A DNA stretch of 56,463 nt, taken from the NCBI GenBank assembly GCA_964423865.1, contig CAYRGN010000022.1, forward strand, positions 1 through 56,463, read 5' to 3'. Shown here piece by piece: positions 26,324 through 34,450 of the stretch. The notes beneath the pieces were generated by a model. It searched no databases. It saw nothing but the letters and a program-made list of their open reading frames with translations, and was not told the DNA's origin. This DNA is from Leadbetterella sp964423865 (GTDB lineage Bacteria; Bacteroidota; Bacteroidia; Cytophagales; Spirosomataceae). The position numbers were made by a program, and so were the translations under genes. How positions within the stretch are numbered: the stretch's first letter is position 1; each line of letters opens with the position of its first letter.

Positions 26324-27865
26324 ATGATGTCTGGGGTATCAAGAAGAGGTTTTTTCGGGAGTTTTTGGGGAGCGGCACGTGGTGAAGTAAAGGCCGGATG
26401 GGAAGAGCATACTACGCCCCTGTCCAGAGAAGAAGTAAGACACCTCTTGCAGCGGTGTACTTTCGCCCTGTCTCCCGCCGTAATAGATAAATATGTAGGG
26501 AAGACCGCAGGGGAAGTGGTAGATTTACTTTTTAGTAATGCCCTGGCCAAAAGCAGCCCGACCCCGCCCTCCTTCGTGAACGATGTGCTGTACAACCCGG
26601 ATAACCTTTCCGGCAACAGGAAAGAAGAGGAAAGCCAGAAACTGGCCAGACATTCGGGGGATTATAACTGGGATATCGGGGCATGGTGGGTCACCCAAAT
26701 GAAAAATGACCGGGAAAGTATCCTGGAAAAACTGGTTTTTTTCTGGCACGGGCATCTGACCACCCAGTACGCCAATTGTGTCAGTATTCCGGCCATTCCC
26801 ATGTACCTTCAAAATGATCTTTTCAGGAAGAACTTCGCGGGCAACTTTTATACCCTGCTGGAAAAAATTACCGTAGACGGCGCCATGCTGGTTTATCTTA
26901 ACGGCAATGAGAATGTCAGTGAGGCGCCCAATGAGAACTACGCCCGTGAACTGCTGGAACTTTACTCTTTAGGGGTAGGAAACTATACCGAAACCGATGT
27001 CAAGGAGGCCGCCAAGATTCTGACCGGATGGAAAGTGAAATACTTCGCAGACGAAAGCCCCGTCCCCAACCGGGGATATTTTAATCCCAACGATTTTGAC
27101 AAGAACACCAAGCGCTTTTTCGATGAGACCTTTAACGTGAACTATGAGGTCACGGAAGCCAATGTGTACAATAATTCCGTCAAGAAGCTGATCAGCGTCA
27201 TCCTCTCCAAAAAAGGAACGGTGGCCGCTAACTTCATGATGCGGAAATTCTACCGGTATTTCGTGTATGCGAACCCGAATGAAACCGACGAGACCCTGAT
27301 CAAGGAGTTGGCCGCGCGCCTGGTGGCGGAGAAATTCGAGTTTACTCCCGTTTTGAAAATGATGCTGAAAAGTAAGCATTTTTTTGATCCCGAGCATATC
27401 GGGATTCAGCTGAAATCACCGGCGGAAACCATTGTGAATACGGTTAGCCATTTCAAATTTGTAGACCTTTATGCGCGTAACGTGATGTCAGAGCTGGGCC
27501 TGGAGCTGTTTAATCCGCCCAACGTAAGCGGCTGGAAGGGCTACCGCAGCTGGGTATCTACCAAGAGCCTGCCTACCACTCTTTTTTATATTCACGAGAT
27601 ATTTAGTTTCAATAACAACACCGATTTTGCCGTATGGGCCGAGGGAATAGACAGCTCCGGCGATCTCCCCCAACTTACCCGCCGTATCCTGGAAACCTTT
27701 TTCGGACGCTCGGTAAGCGAGGATAGATTCAGGGAGTACACGGCCTTTCTGGCGGCATCTCAAAGCGAGTGGAGTACGGTAAGAAGCGACAGGAACACCG
27801 CCGGGCAAAGGGTGAAGAAGTTGATGGAAAATGTGATCAAAGCGCCGGAGTTTTACCTTTCATAA
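26324..27865 (+). CDS. DUF1800 family protein
   Basis: DUF1800 proteins are exported proteins of unknown biochemical role that are nearly always encoded next to DUF1501 proteins, as here. The 513-residue product opens with SRRGFFGSFWG, resembling a twin-arginine export signal. Family-typical blocks are EEVRHLLQRCTFAL, LEKLVFFWHGHLTTQ, NENYARELLELYSLGVGNYTE, AAKILTGWK and LFNPPNVSGWKGYRSW. Two Met codons (26324, 26327) are possible starts. There is no T9SS tail on this partner. It stops 11 bases before the DUF1501 start. Confidence 0.9.
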   Translation: MMSGVSRRGFFGSFWGAARGEVKAGWEEHTTPLSREEVRHLLQRCTFALSPAVIDKYVGKTAGEVVDLLFSNALAKSSPTPPSFVNDVLYNPDNLSGNRKEEESQKLARHSGDYNWDIGAWWVTQMKNDRESILEKLVFFWHGHLTTQYANCVSIPAIPMYLQNDLFRKNFAGNFYTLLEKITVDGAMLVYLNGNENVSEAPNENYARELLELYSLGVGNYTETDVKEAAKILTGWKVKYFADESPVPNRGYFNPNDFDKNTKRFFDETFNVNYEVTEANVYNNSVKKLISVILSKKGTVAANFMMRKFYRYFVYANPNETDETLIKELAARLVAEKFEFTPVLKMMLKSKHFFDPEHIGIQLKSPAETIVNTVSHFKFVDLYARNVMSELGLELFNPPNVSGWKGYRSWVSTKSLPTTLFYIHEIFSFNNNTDFAVWAEGIDSSGDLPQLTRRILETFFGRSVSEDRFREYTAFLAASQSEWSTVRSDRNTAGQRVKKLMENVIKAPEFYLS

Positions 27866-27876
27866 GTGCAGAAGAT

Positions 27877-29505
27877 ATGAGAAGAAGAAGTTTTATAAAA
27901 AACTCTACCATGGGCATTGGGGTGGTGTCTACCCTGAGGCTGGATAAAATGGACGTGAGCGCCTTTCAACCCGCCTCTTACCAGAATGAAAACGACAACA
28001 TCGTGGTGGTGGTACAACTCTTCGGCGGGAACGACGGTATGAATACCATTACGCCTTACGAATGGGACATGTACTATAAGCAGTTCCGGCCTACGCTTCA
28101 TATTCCCCAGAATACCGTTACCCCCATCAGCAAAGAGAAGGGCATGGCCATGCACCCTTCCCTCAGTCAGGGAGTCAAAGGCGGTATGCTGGGCCTGTTT
28201 AAGGAAGGAAAGCTGGGGGTACTCAGCGGCCTGGGGTATCATAACCCCGACTTCTCCCATTTCCGGTCTACCGACATCTGGTTGAGCGGCATTGTGCCCT
28301 CGAGTACCTCTCAGCCCTTGCCTACCGGCTGGGTCGGCCGTTATTTTGATACTTTCTCCGGTGAACCCAAACCCGAAAGCCCCTACTGTATCCAGGTAGG
28401 TAAAACGCCGTCTCTGATGTTCCTGGGCGAAACCGGGGAAAAGTCGATTGTGCTGGAAAACGCGGAAGACATGTACCACCAGGGACAAATGGTGGAGGGT
28501 AACCGGATCGGTATTGAGGCGGGAAAATATTACAAGAGTGAGTTTGATTATGTGAACAATGTAGGGGTGGAAGTCAGGGAATATTCCCAGGTGATCAAAA
28601 AGGCCTATGATGCAGGAAAGAACATAGAGAGTTATACGAACGCCACCCTGTCTCAGCAGCTCAAATTGGTGGCGCGCCTGATTGACGGCGGACTGAAAAC
28701 CAAGGTTTACTTTGTAGAGCAGACCGGCTACGATACCCACGCCAACCAGGGCGGACTGGAGGGTACCCATTCCAAGCTGCTGAAAGAGCTTTCCGAAGCC
28801 ATCAGCGCTTTTCAGTCGGATATTGAGCAACTCGGCCATGATAAAAAGATTGTAGGAATTACCGCCTCCGAATTCGGCCGCAGGCCCTACGAGAACGGCA
28901 GCGCCGGAACCGACCACGGCACCTCAAGCATCATGTTCAGCTTCGGTACAAGCGTGCGGGGTGAGGTAATCGGCGATTACTTCGGATATTTCCCCCTCTA
29001 TGACGGGTTTAATCACTCGTATGCTACCGACTTTCGCAGTATTTATTTTGAGTTGGTAACCAGTTGGTTCGGGAAATCCACCGATTTCGGTGCGGGCATA
29101 TTCGGAGAAAAGCTGAGTTATATCAATGAAACGGGCTTCCTGAAAAGTACCGAAAAAGACCCCGCTCTTCCCAAACCGCCGGACCCGCCGGTAGTGATCG
29201 TAGATCCGGAAACGGGCCAACCCATAGTGGGGGAAAAACCGAGCCTCGAAAAAGACCGGTTTACCATTTTCCCTAATCCGGTTGTACAAGACTGGGCCTA
29301 CCTGAGAATGAACCTGCATTATCCCGCCAGGGTAGAAGTGACCCTCGTGACCGTTGACGGCCGAGACGTAGGCAAACTCATGGAAGGAGAATACCGCCCC
29401 GCCCAGCATGACATCATCATTAACCTGAAAGTACCCCCGGGCATGTATGTGGTGCGGGTAAAGGTAGGGAAGGTGACGTATGGGGTGAAGTGTGTGAAAT
29501 TATAA
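27877..29505 (+). CDS. DUF1501 family protein with Tat-type signal and T9SS sorting domain
   Basis: DUF1501 proteins belong to the alkaline-phosphatase/sulfatase-like superfamily; their substrate is unknown. The 542-residue product starts MRRRSFIKNS, a twin-arginine-like motif followed by a weakly hydrophobic stretch. The body has VVVVQLFGGNDGMNTITP, LGYHNPDFSHFRSTDIW, GYDTHANQGG and GITASEFGRRPYENGSAGTDHG, the last typical of the metal-site region. The last 75 or so residues (DRFTIFPNPV, PGMYVVRVKVG, VKCVKL) are a T9SS type A sorting domain, predicting passage through type IX secretion to the surface. The ATG at 27877 is chosen because it begins the export signal; upstream codons overlap DUF1800. 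Confidence 0.9.
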   Translation: MRRRSFIKNSTMGIGVVSTLRLDKMDVSAFQPASYQNENDNIVVVVQLFGGNDGMNTITPYEWDMYYKQFRPTLHIPQNTVTPISKEKGMAMHPSLSQGVKGGMLGLFKEGKLGVLSGLGYHNPDFSHFRSTDIWLSGIVPSSTSQPLPTGWVGRYFDTFSGEPKPESPYCIQVGKTPSLMFLGETGEKSIVLENAEDMYHQGQMVEGNRIGIEAGKYYKSEFDYVNNVGVEVREYSQVIKKAYDAGKNIESYTNATLSQQLKLVARLIDGGLKTKVYFVEQTGYDTHANQGGLEGTHSKLLKELSEAISAFQSDIEQLGHDKKIVGITASEFGRRPYENGSAGTDHGTSSIMFSFGTSVRGEVIGDYFGYFPLYDGFNHSYATDFRSIYFELVTSWFGKSTDFGAGIFGEKLSYINETGFLKSTEKDPALPKPPDPPVVIVDPETGQPIVGEKPSLEKDRFTIFPNPVVQDWAYLRMNLHYPARVEVTLVTVDGRDVGKLMEGEYRPAQHDIIINLKVPPGMYVVRVKVGKVTYGVKCVKL

Positions 29506-29511
29506 TGGTCA

Positions 29512-29638
29512 ATTACGAATTACGAATTACGGGGTCAATTACGAATTAAAAATTACGAATTACGAACTGTCAACTATCAACTGTCAATTGTCAACTGTCA
29601 ACTATCAATTGTCCATTGTCAACTGTCAATTATCAAAC
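29512..29638. repeat. AATTACG then GTCAACT heptamer arrays
   Basis: AATTACG-type heptamers run from about 29512 to 29564. Ten in-phase GTCAACT/ATCAATT-type heptamers follow at 29569-29638. Two arrays of different sequence but the same 7-bp unit lie end to end, just upstream of the yebC promoter element. Confidence 0.9.
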
Positions 29639-29646
29639 GAATTTCG

Positions 29647-29654
29647 TAATTTTG
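29647..29654 (+). promoter_or_regulatory. Putative -7 box for yebC-tpiA
   Basis: TAATTTTG matches TAnnTTTG, 24 bases upstream of the ATG. A -33 TTG at the standard distance is not exact (CTG at 29623-29625). Confidence 0.5.
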
Positions 29655-29677
29655 CGACTTAAAACAATATAATTCGT

Positions 29678-30394
29678 ATGGGACGGGCGTTTGAATTCAG
29701 AAAAGCGCGAAAAATGAAACGGTGGAGCTCTATGGCTAAGACCTTCACCCGCATAGGCAAGGATATCGTGATGGCGGTGAAAGCAGGCGGGCCTGACCCG
29801 GCTACTAATTCCCGACTGAGAGCGGTAATCCAGAACTCGAAAGCGGCCAATATGCCGAAAACCAATGTCGACAACGCCATTAAGAGGGCGTCGTCAAAAG
29901 ACCAGGAAGACTACAAGGAAATCGTGCTGGAAGGATACGGACTGCACGGAGTGGCCGTTTTGGTAGAATGTACCACCGACAATAATAACCGGACCGTAGC
30001 AAACGTGAGGAGCTACTTCAATAAAACCGGAGGTAATTTGGGTACAAACGGTATGCTCGACTTCATTTTTGAGCGGAAATGTGTTTTTAAAATCGCCGCT
30101 TCCGATGCCACCGATCTGGATGAACTGGAGCTGGACCTGATCGATTTCGGAGTAGATGACGTGTTCCTGGACGATGAAACAATCAATATTTACGGGGAGT
30201 TTACCGCTTACGGCGCCGTGCAGAAATACCTGGAAGAAAAAGGGTTTGAACTGTTGCATGCCGATTTTGAGCGCATCCCTACCGATACTAAAAAATTAAC
30301 CGAAGAAGAAGCCGCGGACATCGACAAACTCCTCGAAAAACTGGAGGAAGACGATGACGTGCAGAATGTATATCATAACATGGTCATTATATGA
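29678..30394 (+). CDS. yebC: YebC/PmpR/TACO1-family protein
   Basis: YebC-family proteins were annotated as transcription regulators; recent work ties members to relief of ribosome stalling on proline-rich stretches. The 238-residue product has the characteristic N-terminus (RAFEFRKARKMKRW, then MAKTFTRIGKDIVMAVKAGG), NSRLRAVIQNSKAANMPKTNVDNAIKRA-like sequence, YEGYG-type block EIVLEGYGLHGVAVLVE, and NRTVANVRSYFNKTGGNLG. The C-terminus is acidic. It overlaps tpiA by 4 bp (ATGA), so the two are coupled. Direct function here is inferred from family. Confidence 0.93.
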   Translation: MGRAFEFRKARKMKRWSSMAKTFTRIGKDIVMAVKAGGPDPATNSRLRAVIQNSKAANMPKTNVDNAIKRASSKDQEDYKEIVLEGYGLHGVAVLVECTTDNNNRTVANVRSYFNKTGGNLGTNGMLDFIFERKCVFKIAASDATDLDELELDLIDFGVDDVFLDDETINIYGEFTAYGAVQKYLEEKGFELLHADFERIPTDTKKLTEEEAADIDKLLEKLEEDDDVQNVYHNMVII

Positions 30395-31158
30395 GAAAAA
30401 AATACGCCGCAGGAAACTGGAAAATGAACAAGACGTTTGACGAAGGACAGATCCTGTTGTCAGAGGTCGTGAATATGGTGAAAGATGAACTTACGCACCC
30501 CAATGTGCAGGTGGTGCTGGGTGTTCCTTTCCCTTACCTGAGTACCTTTTCAAAGCTGATCGATACGCCCAAAGTAGCGTTAGCGGCTCAAAACTGCCAT
30601 CCCAAGGCCTCCGGGGCTTTTACAGGAGAGGTATCCGTGCCTATGCTGAAATCGGTTGGCGTAAAATATGTCATTATCGGCCACTCGGAAAGAAGGGAGT
30701 ATTTTGGGGAAAGTGACGCATTCATCGCGGAAAAGACTGACGCCATCCTGGCAGAAGGACTAACCCCTATATTTTGCTGCGGAGAGACCCTCGCCCAGAG
30801 AGAAGCCGGGATCCATTTTGACTTTGTCAAAGGACAAATCAAGAACAGTCTTTTTCATCTCGATGCCGAAACCCTGAAAAAGGTGGTGATCGCCTACGAA
30901 CCCATTTGGGCCATCGGCACGGGGGTAACGGCTACATCGGCCCAGGCCCAGGAAATGCATAAGGTATTGAGAGACCATCTGGCAGATCAATACGGCCGTG
31001 AAATCGCGGAAGAAGTGTCTATCCTGTACGGAGGAAGTGTAAGCGCTGCAAATGCGCAGGAACTGTTCAGCCAGGCGGATGTAGACGGCGGACTGGTGGG
31101 CGGCGCCTCACTGAAATCAAGAGACTTTACGGAGATCAGCAAGTCGTTTCCGGACTGA
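30391..31158 (+). CDS. tpiA: Triosephosphate isomerase
   Basis: Glycolytic enzyme interconverting dihydroxyacetone phosphate and glyceraldehyde 3-phosphate. The 255-residue TIM barrel carries the catalytic residues N9/K11 (AGNWKMN), H98 (IIGHSERREYFGE) and E170 (AYEPIWAIGTG). The phosphate-binding loop ILYGGSVSAAN and GGLVGGASL are also present. The start codon overlaps the yebC stop. An intrinsic terminator lies about 195 bases after the stop. Confidence 0.97.
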   Translation: MRKKYAAGNWKMNKTFDEGQILLSEVVNMVKDELTHPNVQVVLGVPFPYLSTFSKLIDTPKVALAAQNCHPKASGAFTGEVSVPMLKSVGVKYVIIGHSERREYFGESDAFIAEKTDAILAEGLTPIFCCGETLAQREAGIHFDFVKGQIKNSLFHLDAETLKKVVIAYEPIWAIGTGVTATSAQAQEMHKVLRDHLADQYGREIAEEVSILYGGSVSAANAQELFSQADVDGGLVGGASLKSRDFTEISKSFPD

Positions 31159-31259
31159 ATTTCTTAATATTTTGGTAAACAGGAATTTAAAAATTGTATT
31201 TTTCTAAGAATTTCGAAAAATAGTATGCGTGAATACCTTTTCCTATAAAAAAAGGGTTC

Positions 31260-31384
31260 TAATTTTGTCATGTGATTCAGAGGGAAAGAAAGAGGAGGAA
31301 GAAAGAATCACGTGTTTTGAATAAGTTTTTATTTAAGGTTGAATAGATTTTTAAAAACAGCATCATTTTGAATGCTGTTTTTTT
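31260..31384 (+). ncRNA. Candidate small RNA downstream of tpiA
   Basis: TAATTTTG at 31260-31267 matches the -7 consensus. Just after it, 31269-31278 (CATGTGATTC) can pair with 31305-31314 (GAATCACGTG) over ten positions with one G-U. This stem encloses a 26-base loop made only of purines, including GGAGG. About 40 bases later a strong terminator hairpin (31353-31384) ends the segment. The predicted RNA is about 110 bases, and no credible reading frame explains it. No -33 TTG is evident, so confidence is limited. Confidence 0.5.
31353..31384. terminator. Bidirectional intrinsic terminator
   Basis: AAAAACAGCAT, an eight-base loop, ATGCTGTTTTT and further T. It serves the plus-strand transcript beyond tpiA and, read on the minus strand, the 108-residue lipoprotein gene whose stop codon abuts it. 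Confidence 0.85.
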
Positions 31385-31385
31385 G

Positions 31386-31712
31386 TTAACGGTAGTCCAT
31401 GTCGCGGATATACACGATGAAATCTGCGGTAGAATCGGTTCCCGCCCCGTAAAAATCACCGTCAAAAAAGACATTGATCTCGGTCTGGAAATTGAGACTC
31501 AGATTACAGGGGTAGGCGCGGGTATTGTATTGCAGGCTACCGTCGGGACTGAAATGAAGGTAGAATTTCCCGGATGTGTCGGTAATGATACGGCCCGGTT
31601 CATTTTTTAAGGTCATCACAAAATCGCCCGCGCCGGGGCAGCGCACGTCCGGCCGGTTATCTCCGCAGGCAAAATTCAGGCATAGCGCCAGTAGTAGAAA
31701 TTTTCTTTTCAT
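31386..31712 (-). CDS. Small lipoprotein of unknown function
   Basis: Not recognised. The 108-residue product has a lipoprotein signal with acceptor C16 (CLNFACGDNRP) and a beta-rich mature part (DFVMTLKNEPGRIITDTSGKF, YLHFSPDGSLQYNTRAYPC). It is likely anchored in the outer membrane. It has two further Cys, C25 (VRCPGAG) and C69 (AYPCNLS), that could be paired. It is divergent from the SDR gene and separated from it by nearly 500 bases of repeats. Confidence 0.65.
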   Translation of the reverse strand: MKRKFLLLALCLNFACGDNRPDVRCPGAGDFVMTLKNEPGRIITDTSGKFYLHFSPDGSLQYNTRAYPCNLSLNFQTEINVFFDGDFYGAGTDSTADFIVYIRDMDYR

Positions 31713-31721
31713 ATTTTATTT

Positions 31722-32137
31722 TTAGCTGTCAGCCTTCAGCTATCAGCTATGAGCTACGAGCTTGGCGGAAGGCCGCCCCACTTCGCATATTCATCACCTA
31801 TTGCGGTGCCTGGCATCTAACCGCAACAGCGGCCGCATTTAACATCTAACAGCTATGAGCTATGAGCTATGAGCTACGAGCCAGCCACTTCATTTCGCCT
31901 ATTCATCACCAATTGCAGTGCCTGGCATCTAACCGCAATGGCGGCTGCATCTAACAGCTCTTAGCTATGAGCTGTGAGCTTTGAGCTACGAGCCAGTCGC
32001 CTCATTTCGCCTATTCATCACCAATTGCAGTGCCTAACATCTAACCGCAACGGCGGCCGCATCTAACATCTAATATCTAACATTTCCTAGCTCAAAGCTC
32101 AAAGCTCACAGCTCACAGCTCAAAGCTCCTAGCTCAC
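31722..32137. repeat. Large heptamer/tandem repeat block
   Basis: The gap between the lipoprotein and SDR genes (31713-32209) is almost wholly repeats; no gene is seen. A block containing ATTCATCACC...TGCCTGGCATCTAACCGCAA recurs three times (ATTCATCACC at 31789, 31911 and 32013). The copies are separated by heptamers such as TATGAGC, TACGAGC, CATCTAA (32060-32080) and AGCTCAA (32089-32137, seven in phase). In the first block TTGCGGT and ACCGCAA form a 7-bp hairpin. Confidence 0.85.
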
Positions 32138-32180
32138 CGCTTTTCTCACATTAATTCCGTGCGAAGTTAGGGATTTTTTC

Positions 32181-32188
32181 TATTTTTG
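32181..32188 (+). promoter_or_regulatory. Putative -7 box for the SDR gene
   Basis: TATTTTTG fits TAnnTTTG. It ends 21 bases before the ATG at 32210 and argues against the TTG codon inside it being a translation start. Confidence 0.5.
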
Positions 32189-32209
32189 TTTGGAAAGAAA
32201 ACCGCGGGT

Positions 32210-32992
32210 ATGAATTTAAAAATGAATGAAAAGGTGATCCTGGTTTCCGGGGGAGCAAAAGGAATAGGAGAGGGGATTGTTAACCGCCTCAGCCTGGAAG
32301 GGGCGTTTCCGGTGATTGTAGGTCGAAACCGGGCCGACAATGATCTTGCCCTGGAGAAAATACAGGCGGCAGGCGGCTTTGGTTTTTCCGTGGAAGCGGA
32401 ACTTTCCCGTCCGGAAGAGTGCGAAAAAGCCGTACGCCTGACCCTGGAACGCTTCGGGCGGATAGACGGACTGGTGAACAATGCCGGCGCCAACGATGGG
32501 GTGGGACTGGAGTCCGGCGATTATTCGTCGTTTATGGCTTCCCTCCATCAGAATATGGTGCATTATTACTTGCTGGCGCATCACGCTCTACCCGCCCTGA
32601 TCAAAACCCGGGGGCCTATTCTCAATATCACCTCCAAAACGGCCGAAACCGGACAGGGGAATACGTCGGGATACGCGGCGGCCAACGGCGCCAGAAACGC
32701 GCTCACCCGCGAGTGGGCCGTAGAATTACTGAAATACGGCATCCGGGTAAACGGCATTGTAGTAGCAGAATGCTATACGCCCCTCTACGATAAATGGATC
32801 AAAACCCTCCCCGACCCGGAAGGGGCTTTGAAAGCCATTGAAAGCAAAATTCCGCTGGGCAAACGCATGACCACCGTAGAAGAAATCGCCGATATGGCGG
32901 CCTTCCTGCTCTCCTCCCGGTCCAGCCACACCACCGGTCAGCTCATCCATGTAGACGGCGGTTATGTGCATCTGGACAGGGCGTTGTTGTGA
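32210..32992 (+). CDS. SDR-family oxidoreductase, L-fucose dehydrogenase-like, with altered active site
   Basis: Rossmann-fold short-chain dehydrogenase/reductase, 260 residues from the ATG at 32210. It has the cofactor motif SGGAKGIGEG (13-22), NNAG (90-93) and S142. Y155 of the catalytic YxxxK motif is present, but the lysine position is Asn159 (YAAANGA). The overall sequence (NNAGANDGVGLE, SKTAETGQGNTSGYAAANGA, SSHTTGQLIHVDGGYVHLDRALL) resembles L-fucose dehydrogenase-type SDRs. The missing lysine suggests changed or lost dehydrogenase activity (inference). No fucose pathway genes adjoin it. It converges with recF across a repeat block. Confidence 0.8.
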   Translation: MNLKMNEKVILVSGGAKGIGEGIVNRLSLEGAFPVIVGRNRADNDLALEKIQAAGGFGFSVEAELSRPEECEKAVRLTLERFGRIDGLVNNAGANDGVGLESGDYSSFMASLHQNMVHYYLLAHHALPALIKTRGPILNITSKTAETGQGNTSGYAAANGARNALTREWAVELLKYGIRVNGIVVAECYTPLYDKWIKTLPDPEGALKAIESKIPLGKRMTTVEEIADMAAFLLSSRSSHTTGQLIHVDGGYVHLDRALL

Positions 32993-32993
32993 A

Positions 32994-33279
32994 TGAGTTT
33001 TGAGTAGGGAGTAGTGAGTTTCGAGTGCTTAGTTCCGAGTGCGGGTACTCCCTGTCACCCTGAGCTCGAAGGGCACGATGTCAATTACAAATTAAAAATT
33101 ACGAATTACGGGGGCTTCGACAACTCGGGGCCAGCTGCGCGCCCCGGCCTAGGTAGCCTGACAAGGACAACGCTTGTGCTACTTTCCCCTTTACCGATCC
33201 CACTGAGCACTCCCTACTCCCTACTCCCTACTCCCTACTCCCTACTCCCTACTCCCTACTCGGAACTCGCTACTTGTCA
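32994..33279. repeat. GAGTAGG-type and CTCCCTA heptamer arrays
   Basis: Heptamers begin two bases after the SDR stop (TGAGTTT, TGAGTAG, GGAGTAG, TGAGTTT, CGAGTGC, TTAGTTC, CGAGTGC at 32994-33042). AATTACG-type sequence and a GGGGCTTCGACAACTCGGGG block follow. At 33210-33258 seven perfect CTCCCTA units occur, then variants CTCGGAA, CTCGCTA, CTTGTCA to 33279, six bases from the recF stop. The two ends are complementary in character, so the array could fold back. Confidence 0.9.
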
Positions 33280-33284
33280 CCCCC

Positions 33285-34355
33285 TCACAACCTGATCAAA
33301 TTCACTTCCACGTCCGCCAGTATTTCCGCGGTGCGCTCCGGCCGTGCATCGGTGATAAACACCTGTCCGAACGCCCCGTCCCGGATCATCGCGATCAGGC
33401 TTTCAATGCGGCGGTCGTCCAGCTTATCGAAAATATCGTCCAGGAGGAGAATAGGTTTGATTCCCTTTTCCCGGTAGATCCAGTCGAACTGGGCCAGTTT
33501 CAGGGCCATCACATAGCTTTTCCTTTGTCCTTGTGAGCCAAACTTCTTCACCGCCATTCCGTCCATTAAAAACTCGTAGTCGTCTTTATGCACGCCCATT
33601 GTGGTGCGCTGAGCGGCGAGGTCTCTTTCCGTCTGGGCATAGAAACGTTGTTCAAAGTCGGGGGATGAGCTATCGGAAAGGTAGTTCAGGCTCACTTCTT
33701 CCCGGTTTTCCGAGAGGGCGGCGTAGTGGGTATTGAAGAAAGGTGTGAACTTCTCCACAAAGTGTTTTCGGGATTCGAATATGACCTTCCCGGCATGAAT
33801 CACCTGGGCGGAATAGATCCGGAGCAGGTCGGCATCAAAGAACTGTTGTTCAGCGAACTGTTTGAGCAGGCTGTTGCGCTGGTCGAGGGCTTTGTTATAG
33901 CCGAGGTAGGTTTGAAGGTAATCGGGGTAAAGCTGAGAAAGGATGCCGTCGAAGAGTTTTCTCCGGGTTTCGGCGCCGTCACGCACCAGGTCGGTGTCGT
34001 TCGGTGCAATCAGCACCACAGGGTATTTCCCGATATGGTCGGAAAGCCTTTCGTACACTTTTCGGTCGGCGCTCACCGTTTTTTTGCCCTGGCGGGGGAG
34101 ATGAAAGGCGATCACTTCCTCGCGGCCGGCACGGAAGGCTCCTTCTCCTACACAAAAATCTTCTCCGAAACGTATGCTCAGCTGGTCCTGGTTATGGATA
34201 GCACTTTTCGAAAGCGCCAGGAAATACACGGCGTCGAGGAGGTTAGTTTTGCCGCTTCCGTTTTTTCCCACAATGCAGTTCAGTCCTTCCGAAAACGTAA
34301 AAAAGCGGTCTTCGTAGTTCCTGAAATGGTATAAGCGGAGATTTTGAAGGTACAT
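33285..34355 (-). CDS. recF: DNA replication and repair protein RecF
   Basis: RecF is an SMC-like ATPase that helps load RecA at single-strand gaps via RecOR. The 356-residue product starts MYLQNLRLYHFRNY, typical of the family. It has Walker A GKNGSGKT (30-37), the signature region KKFGSQGQRKS, and Walker B PILLLDDIFDKLD with EDRR-like D-loop DDRR. The ATG at 34355 is preferred to an upstream TTG at 34364. It is transcribed away from pdhA. Confidence 0.95.
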   Translation of the reverse strand: MYLQNLRLYHFRNYEDRFFTFSEGLNCIVGKNGSGKTNLLDAVYFLALSKSAIHNQDQLSIRFGEDFCVGEGAFRAGREEVIAFHLPRQGKKTVSADRKVYERLSDHIGKYPVVLIAPNDTDLVRDGAETRRKLFDGILSQLYPDYLQTYLGYNKALDQRNSLLKQFAEQQFFDADLLRIYSAQVIHAGKVIFESRKHFVEKFTPFFNTHYAALSENREEVSLNYLSDSSSPDFEQRFYAQTERDLAAQRTTMGVHKDDYEFLMDGMAVKKFGSQGQRKSYVMALKLAQFDWIYREKGIKPILLLDDIFDKLDDRRIESLIAMIRDGAFGQVFITDARPERTAEILADVEVNLIRL

Positions 34356-34414
34356 GATGTGCAAAATTCGGAATTTAAAGTCGGAAGTTCAATGGAAATA
34401 TAAGCGGGAATCTC

Positions 34415-34422
34415 TATTTTTG
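34415..34422 (+). promoter_or_regulatory. Putative -7 box for pdhA
   Basis: TATTTTTG fits TAnnTTTG, 28 bases upstream of the pdhA ATG in the recF-pdhA divergent gap; no clear -33 TTG. Confidence 0.45.
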
Positions 34423-34450
34423 TACTTTAATATTTTAGTGAACTACTTTT

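Noticed and set aside
27853..28917. Long minus-strand reading frame opposite the DUF1501 gene
   Set aside because: Shadow of the real gene; low-complexity hydrophobic/His-rich product, no start signal.
31305..31322. parS-like site around TCACGTG
   Set aside because: Only the central CACGTG matches; the flanks do not fit TGTTTCACGTGAAACA, and the site is explained by the stem of the candidate RNA.
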